A program made the position numbers and the translations under genes. A stretch of 17,872 nt of DNA from CAVURW01 sp963743595 (GTDB lineage Bacteria > Verrucomicrobiota > Verrucomicrobiia > Methylacidiphilales > UBA1321). Under the pieces are notes generated by a model that ran no database searches, was not told where the DNA came from, and saw nothing but the letters and a program-made list of their open reading frames with translations. The stretch is from contig CAVURW010000020.1 in the NCBI GenBank assembly GCA_963743595.1, positions 1 to 17,872 on the forward strand, written 5' to 3'. Positions 13,999 to 17,872 of the stretch are shown here, piece by piece. Positions within the stretch are counted from its first letter, which is position 1; every line of letters starts with the position of its first letter.

Positions 13999-14993
13999 TC
14001 ATTCGCACCTCGTTAACGGTGCTTTTCATGGTAATCGTGTGCCGCCAAGTGGATTGGCACATGGTCCTCACGAAAGCGCGCGGGATGGAGATGGATTGGA
14101 TGATCCCTGCGTTCTTACTCACTATTCCGGTAGTCATTGTCACGTCGTGGCGTTGGAAGATGCTGCTGGAAGTGCAGGGGCTGAAGATCTCGCTCTGGCG
14201 ATCCATCGAGCTGGCGATGATCGGAACGTTTTTTAACTCGCTGCTGATTGGCACGACGGGCGGCGATGTGGTCAAAATTTTCTATGTGACCCGGCTGATG
14301 CCGAAGGCTCGCTCGGCAGCCGCGTTTACGGTTATTCAAGATCGCGTTATCGGGCTGGTCGCGCTTTTGGTATTCGGTGTCATTTTGTCCCTCAACTCAA
14401 TTCCGCTCTTTTACTCAACGCCGACCACGGCGTTTGCCACCAGCGTTTTCTACTTCTTCGCCGCTGGTGGGGTTGTCGCGAGTTTGGGTGCGTTGGCTGG
14501 CCCCTATTTTCTCGCAAATGCGCGGTTTCGACAGCTCCTATTGCGTCTGCCGATCGGGGATAAAATCGGAAAGCTTTTGGGTGTTTACGAGGTGGCAGCG
14601 CGTGCCATTGGCGTCAACCTGTTATCGGCGGTCATTTCGATTTCCTCACACATTTGCACGCTGATCTCCAGCTATTGTGTGATTCGCGCTTTGCACGTTT
14701 CCCCCGATCCACTGGCCTTTGCCGCTGTGGTGGCCGTGGTGAACATGTTGATCGCCCTGCCTACGAATGTGGCCGGCTTAGGGCAACGGGAGATTCTCTT
14801 CATTAAGTTCCTCGCCCTTTTCGGAGTGGATCAAAACACGGCCAGCACCTTCTCGCTCTCGTGCTTTTGCATGACTCTTTGCTGGAGCATCATTGGCTAT
14901 CTCTTCTACTTTCTTTACCGTCATGAAACCCATGATCCCGCCCCAAACATGAGCGGCGGTCTGGTGGCGGAGCCGGGCGAAGGAGCGGAATAG
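13968..14993 (+). CDS. Flippase-like integral membrane protein (LPG synthase TM / UPF0104 family)
   Basis: 341 residues, with about eight membrane helices and no catalytic soluble domain, matching the membrane half of MprF and stand-alone UPF0104/AglD-like proteins that are thought to flip or transfer lipid-linked groups. Signature elements: SWRWKMLLEVQG at 60-71, GTFFNSLLIGTTGGDVVK at 86-103, QDRVIGLVALLVFG at 124-137, and LPTNVAGLGQRE in the second half. The start at ATG 13968 lies inside the TIM-barrel gene (31-bp overlap, other frame); ATG 14028 is an alternative but would cut the first helix. Followed after 49 bp by the LysM lipoprotein. Actual lipid substrate unknown. Confidence 0.85.
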   Translation: MAFLRRNVGLIIRTSLTVLFMVIVCRQVDWHMVLTKARGMEMDWMIPAFLLTIPVVIVTSWRWKMLLEVQGLKISLWRSIELAMIGTFFNSLLIGTTGGDVVKIFYVTRLMPKARSAAAFTVIQDRVIGLVALLVFGVILSLNSIPLFYSTPTTAFATSVFYFFAAGGVVASLGALAGPYFLANARFRQLLLRLPIGDKIGKLLGVYEVAARAIGVNLLSAVISISSHICTLISSYCVIRALHVSPDPLAFAAVVAVVNMLIALPTNVAGLGQREILFIKFLALFGVDQNTASTFSLSCFCMTLCWSIIGYLFYFLYRHETHDPAPNMSGGLVAEPGEGAE

Positions 14994-15042
14994 GCGCTCG
15001 CTTTTAGCTCAAGTTCCGTTTACCCTCGGCGCGACTATTTTT

Positions 15043-15954
15043 ATGCAACGCCCCATCTCTCTCGCCCTCACATTCTTATGTCTCGCACTTCTTGCGGGTT
15101 GCAACCTGCTCCAAAAGGAGGCGGGAAGCGGCGGGGCTAATGAGAATTCAGAGTACGATGATGATCGGAATCCGATGATCAAAAAGGCACAAGACGATCT
15201 CGCCGCAGATCGTGTGGACAACGCAGTAAGCGATTACGAAATGGCTCTCACGCTCAACCCGAAGCTCAATTCCGTCCATTCGACGCTGGGGCAGCTCTAC
15301 GCCGACAAGCTGGATGATCCCACGAGCGCGATTTATCATTTCAAACGGTTTTTGGCGGCGGACCCGAACTCCGATAAGGCACCGGAAGTGAAATCCATGC
15401 TCGATAAAGAAATGCAATCGTTGCAGGGCGGTACGCAACAGAACGCTGAGCAATTAGCGAAATTACAGACCGAGAATGGCGAGTTAAAAAAGGACTTGGA
15501 AGAGACCACGCAAAAACTCGTGGGAATGCAGCAGCAGGTGATTGATCTTAAGCAGCAGGTCATTGATATGAAGAATGCCGCGATCAATTCCATTGAGGGC
15601 TCCGCGAGTCCCACACCGAGAGTGGTGATGATGAATCCTGGACCGCCGCCACCTCCCATGCCTTCTGTTTACCCCGGTGTCTTGGCGCAAGGTTCCAATA
15701 CAAGTCTGGCCGCGCGAGCCACGCCCGCAGATCCCAACGCCCCCGTTCCCTCCACGACCGGCGCAACACCCGCACCGCAATCTGGCGATGTGCGAACTTA
15801 CACTGTGGTCTCCGGCGATAGCCTCTGGAAAATCGCCCACAAAATGTACCCCGGCGATACCAAGAACGGCATTGATAAAATCAAAGACGCGAACAAGGAC
15901 ACACTCAAAGAGGGCAAGCCGCTGAAAGTCGGGCAGGTGCTGGTGATTCCGTAA
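15043..15954 (+). CDS. LysM/TPR lipoprotein with coiled coil
   Basis: 303 residues, predicted lipoprotein anchored in the envelope with a peptidoglycan-binding tail. The lipobox LLAGC puts the acylated Cys at position 20. Two TPR-like helical repeats lie at about 46-110 (DNAVSDYEMALTLNPKLNSV, SAIYHFKRFLAADPN), a coiled coil at about 132-182 (QLAKLQTENGELKKDLEETT, QQVIDLKQQVIDMK), a Pro/Ala linker at about 189-247, and a LysM domain at 252-303 (YTVVSGDSLWKIAHKMYP to LKVGQVLVIP). ATG 15043 is directly followed by the signal sequence; no SD is seen. Such proteins often help build or organise the cell wall; the exact role here is unknown. Last gene of the + strand run, ahead of a hairpin. Confidence 0.9.
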   Translation: MQRPISLALTFLCLALLAGCNLLQKEAGSGGANENSEYDDDRNPMIKKAQDDLAADRVDNAVSDYEMALTLNPKLNSVHSTLGQLYADKLDDPTSAIYHFKRFLAADPNSDKAPEVKSMLDKEMQSLQGGTQQNAEQLAKLQTENGELKKDLEETTQKLVGMQQQVIDLKQQVIDMKNAAINSIEGSASPTPRVVMMNPGPPPPPMPSVYPGVLAQGSNTSLAARATPADPNAPVPSTTGATPAPQSGDVRTYTVVSGDSLWKIAHKMYPGDTKNGIDKIKDANKDTLKEGKPLKVGQVLVIP

Positions 15955-15983
15955 ACGCGGGCCGCCAAAAAGACGACAACAAA

Positions 15984-16041
15984 TCGAGAATGAGCCGGGG
16001 CCATTTGGACCCGAGCTCGTCTCGATGGTTGTGGTTTTTTT
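15984..16041. terminator. Probable bidirectional terminator between convergent genes
   Basis: Imperfect hairpin: TCGAGA (15984-15989), GAGC and CGGG (to 15999) pair with CCCG (16010-16013), GCTC (16015-16018) and TCTCGA (16020-16025), with small bulges and a ten-base loop. A run of seven T lies at 16035-16041 on the + strand; on the minus strand TTTGTTG and TTTTT follow. It serves the LysM gene and the small secreted protein gene. The T-run is ten bases from the stem, so it is not textbook. Confidence 0.5.
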
Positions 16042-16042
16042 A

Positions 16043-16309
16043 TTAGGTCTTGCTAGATCCGCAGAGGTTGCACGGCAAACTAAAAGCCATCTTACTGTTA
16101 AACACACGGGTATTGCCCATCGCGCTAACACTATTGATAGCAGGGCTGTGCTTGGAGTTGAGCCGTGTGACGTCGGAGGATTGAAACGATGCGTAGGACA
16201 TCGAAACCGAGTGCGATAACTTGCTGTTGTAGATTGCGGTGTCTGCCATGGCCGATCCCGAGAAGAGAAGGCTGCTTACTGCTACTGTCGAGAGAATGAG
16301 AGCTTTCAT
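16043..16309 (-). CDS. Small secreted protein with three NSK repeats, function unknown
   Basis: 88 residues from ATG 16309, preceded by AGGAAA about ten bases ahead; the frame is open to 16363 but the chosen Met begins a textbook signal peptide (MKALILSTVAVSSLL, cleavage after SAMA at residue 22). The mature part of 66 residues is rich in Ser and Asn and has three spaced copies of a short unit: TAIYNSK at 24-30, TRLNSK at 48-53 and TRVFNSK at 67-73, each about 19-24 residues apart. It ends with CNLCGSSKT (a CxxC pair at 80-83). No known family is recognised. Convergent with the LysM lipoprotein and sharing the hairpin with it; the upstream partner on the same strand ends 101 bp away. Secretion is well supported, function not. 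Confidence 0.65.
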   Translation of the reverse strand: MKALILSTVAVSSLLFSGSAMADTAIYNSKLSHSVSMSYASFQSSDVTRLNSKHSPAINSVSAMGNTRVFNSKMAFSLPCNLCGSSKT

Positions 16310-16410
16310 TTTGAGTATTTCCTGAGTTTTAATTGGTTGTTTTTTAATCGGGACTTGAATCAATCCCTTATTGATAAGACGCGGTCACGCCGAATTCCTT
16401 ACAACTCAAC

Positions 16411-17872
16411 TCAATACCGGAGCTGAACGACGATGGAGGGATCTTTAATCTTGGCGTCGTCAGCTAACATAAAGGCTTTGCTCAGGATCACGGAGAGCAC
16501 GCCATCGCCTTCGAATGGCAAGTGCACCGACTCTGACCGGGCATTCGCGCCCGGCACGATGCACAAATACTGGTTGTTCGGTGACATCAATATATTCCCA
16601 CTGCCCAGATGAATTTTATACGTGCGCAGCGAGCCTTCCACCACAAGAAATCGCTCTTCGAATCGACACTTTGACGCAATTTTCAACTTCGGCACCAACC
16701 GCTCCAGAATCTCTTTTCGTACCTTGGCGCTGGCTCCCAATTCGCCAGACGTGAAGTGCTCCCAGTAATTGAAAAATTGATTTCGATTGTCCACCCACGA
16801 AGGGTCGTTGCCAATACTGGCCACGCCGACAAACAAATCGACATCCCTCATGATCTCCGAAAATACAATCGGAGGCACCTGCGCCATCGGCACAAGCTCG
16901 GCTGTATCCATTCGATAAAATCGAACTTGATCCGTTGAAACATAAAGATAGGCACCCGTTCCGCTCTCTTCGTCCCCGATGCCTTGTGCCCAAAACTCCG
17001 CGTGCACGTCCCATTCCGGCAAGCGCCGACTCGCAATGCCGCCACCCGTATCCGCGTGCCGAATCTGCAGGATATTCCGCCACGCCCGCGCCAGTGCTAA
17101 GGCGTGAAATTGATGCTGCCGTAAGATGTGAGCGGCGAATCGATTCGAGTAGGTGTTCGTCCGCTCTTCCGCTGGCGTGAGCACGTAGATCTCCCGATGC
17201 GCTTGCTTGAAAGGTTGACGTACAACGTTTTCTTCCATCCACATTCGCCATGCCTCGATTTCACCAGCAGTGGAAAATAGGGGATGCCACAGCTCCACGC
17301 GTGTCTCGGCTGTCACAGCGATTGCGTTGCCAAATCGATCCGCCATTTGGCCGTTAAACCAAAAGCCGTCCGTTACCTTTTCCGCGAGGATAAATCGCCA
17401 GATTAGTTTCCGGGCGATCACGCCAATCAGCGGGTGATCGAGAAAGCGCTCCCGCCAAACCGCAAAAGGCCACGCCCGTTGTTGCACGTAAATCTGCTCC
17501 ACGCGCTGCACATGTGCGGGCAACATTTTTCGAATTTCTTTCTCGGTCGATTTGAGCTGCTTCAGCTCCGCCGAGTAAGCCGATTTAATCGTTAACGGAA
17601 CCGATTCCTGCGCGCGACTGGACTGATGCCGCCATCTCAATTCTGTCGACTTGGTGCTGGGAATCGTCAGCTCAGCCGTAAATTCTCCTAACACGACAGA
17701 GAGCTTTCCCACCGACGTCATGCCGTAATTGGGCACGGCCATCTCAACCAAATCATTCGTCGTAATACCACGACGTGCCGCCGCTTCCCCTAGCGCTCGC
17801 TCCAAAACCTTCTTCGCAGAAGCGTACTTAATTTTCATTCGTAACAACCCCAGCTGATGGAGCGCCATTGCC
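16411..17872 (-). CDS. C-terminal part of a DUF4132/MolR-like protein (partial)
   Basis: The frame is open from the right edge of the window and the true start lies outside; an ATG at 17868 is internal to it. About 486 residues are visible, no signal peptide or membrane helix. Features: a helical part with LERALGEAAARRGI, ITTNDLVEMAVPNYGM, a segment VTDGFWFNGQMADRFGNAI followed by VELWHPLFSTAGEIEAW, then FKQAHREIYVLTPAEERTNT, and a C-terminal beta-rich domain RTYKIHLGSGNILM, YLCIVPGANARS, ending SIVVQLRY. These match, from memory, the C-terminal end of large DUF4132 (MolR/YehI-like) proteins, the DUF5724/DUF7737 region. Their function is not established; E. coli molR was linked to molybdate regulation on old genetic evidence only. 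Confidence 0.75.
   Translation of the reverse strand, partial: AMALHQLGLLRMKIKYASAKKVLERALGEAAARRGITTNDLVEMAVPNYGMTSVGKLSVVLGEFTAELTIPSTKSTELRWRHQSSRAQESVPLTIKSAYSAELKQLKSTEKEIRKMLPAHVQRVEQIYVQQRAWPFAVWRERFLDHPLIGVIARKLIWRFILAEKVTDGFWFNGQMADRFGNAIAVTAETRVELWHPLFSTAGEIEAWRMWMEENVVRQPFKQAHREIYVLTPAEERTNTYSNRFAAHILRQHQFHALALARAWRNILQIRHADTGGGIASRRLPEWDVHAEFWAQGIGDEESGTGAYLYVSTDQVRFYRMDTAELVPMAQVPPIVFSEIMRDVDLFVGVASIGNDPSWVDNRNQFFNYWEHFTSGELGASAKVRKEILERLVPKLKIASKCRFEERFLVVEGSLRTYKIHLGSGNILMSPNNQYLCIVPGANARSESVHLPFEGDGVLSVILSKAFMLADDAKIKDPSIVVQLRY

Noticed and set aside
13589..14275. 228-codon - strand frame opposite the TIM-barrel and flippase-like genes
   Set aside because: Spans the boundary of two well-supported genes on the other strand; no motif.
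1..17872. CRISPR arrays, tRNA or rRNA genes, insertion sequences, prophage genes
   Set aside because: Looked for regularly spaced repeats, cloverleaf-like segments, transposase or integrase motifs; none seen. The 14-base 16S-like string is far too short to be an rRNA fragment.

Overview
The window most resembles a chromosomal segment of a Verrucomicrobiota bacterium (or a close relative in the Planctomycetota-Verrucomicrobiota-Chlamydiota group). The grounds are a secreted GH29 fucosidase, a formylglycine-type sulfatase, a fragment that looks like a Verru_Chthon cassette protein, a three-gene ECF sigma / one-helix membrane protein / periplasmic sensor module, and several genes without a Shine-Dalgarno (SD) sequence. 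All assignments come from reading translated motifs; no database search was run.

Layout, left to right. Positions 1-114 hold the last codons of an unidentified + strand gene. A large secreted alpha-L-fucosidase (154-2532, -) faces it, and upstream of the fucosidase on the same strand is a short pilin-like protein (2583-2978) that looks like a decayed Verru_Chthon cassette protein A. About 500 bp of mostly non-coding sequence follows. Next comes a + strand operon: ECF sigma factor (3481), coupled one-helix membrane protein (4041) and a Spy/CnrX-like periplasmic sensor (4402). A YjbQ-family gene (4957-5376) follows and abuts, stop to stop, a coiled-coil/proline-rich protein of unknown function (5377-5805, -). 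Between that gene and the sulfatase (6060-7634, -) lies a frameshifted remnant of a putative-Ig (He_PIG-like) domain. A two-gene RND efflux operon (pump 9088-12345, then membrane-fusion protein 7785-9071, both -) starts just downstream of a perfect 14-bp palindrome that looks like a TetR-type operator.

Divergent from the pump is a + strand run of four genes: a DUF6580-like membrane protein, a xylose-isomerase-like TIM-barrel protein, a flippase-like (LPG synthase/UPF0104) membrane protein and a LysM/TPR lipoprotein (12474-15954). The run ends in an imperfect hairpin shared with a convergent small secreted protein that carries three NSK repeats (16043-16309). The right edge is the C-terminal part of a DUF4132/MolR-like protein that runs off the window.

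How the parts may fit together: the fucosidase and sulfatase could act together on sulfated fucose-containing glycans outside the cytoplasm. The sigma module probably senses envelope or metal stress. The RND pair exports toxic compounds under a repressor that is not in this window. The four-gene + strand run looks like an envelope or lipid-carrier module of unknown function. No CRISPR array, tRNA, rRNA, transposase, integrase or phage gene was recognised. No wholly new system can be claimed; the best leads are the two decayed surface-protein remnants, the misplaced strong SD before the sigma gene, the operator palindrome, the NSK-repeat secreted peptide and the four-gene membrane module.
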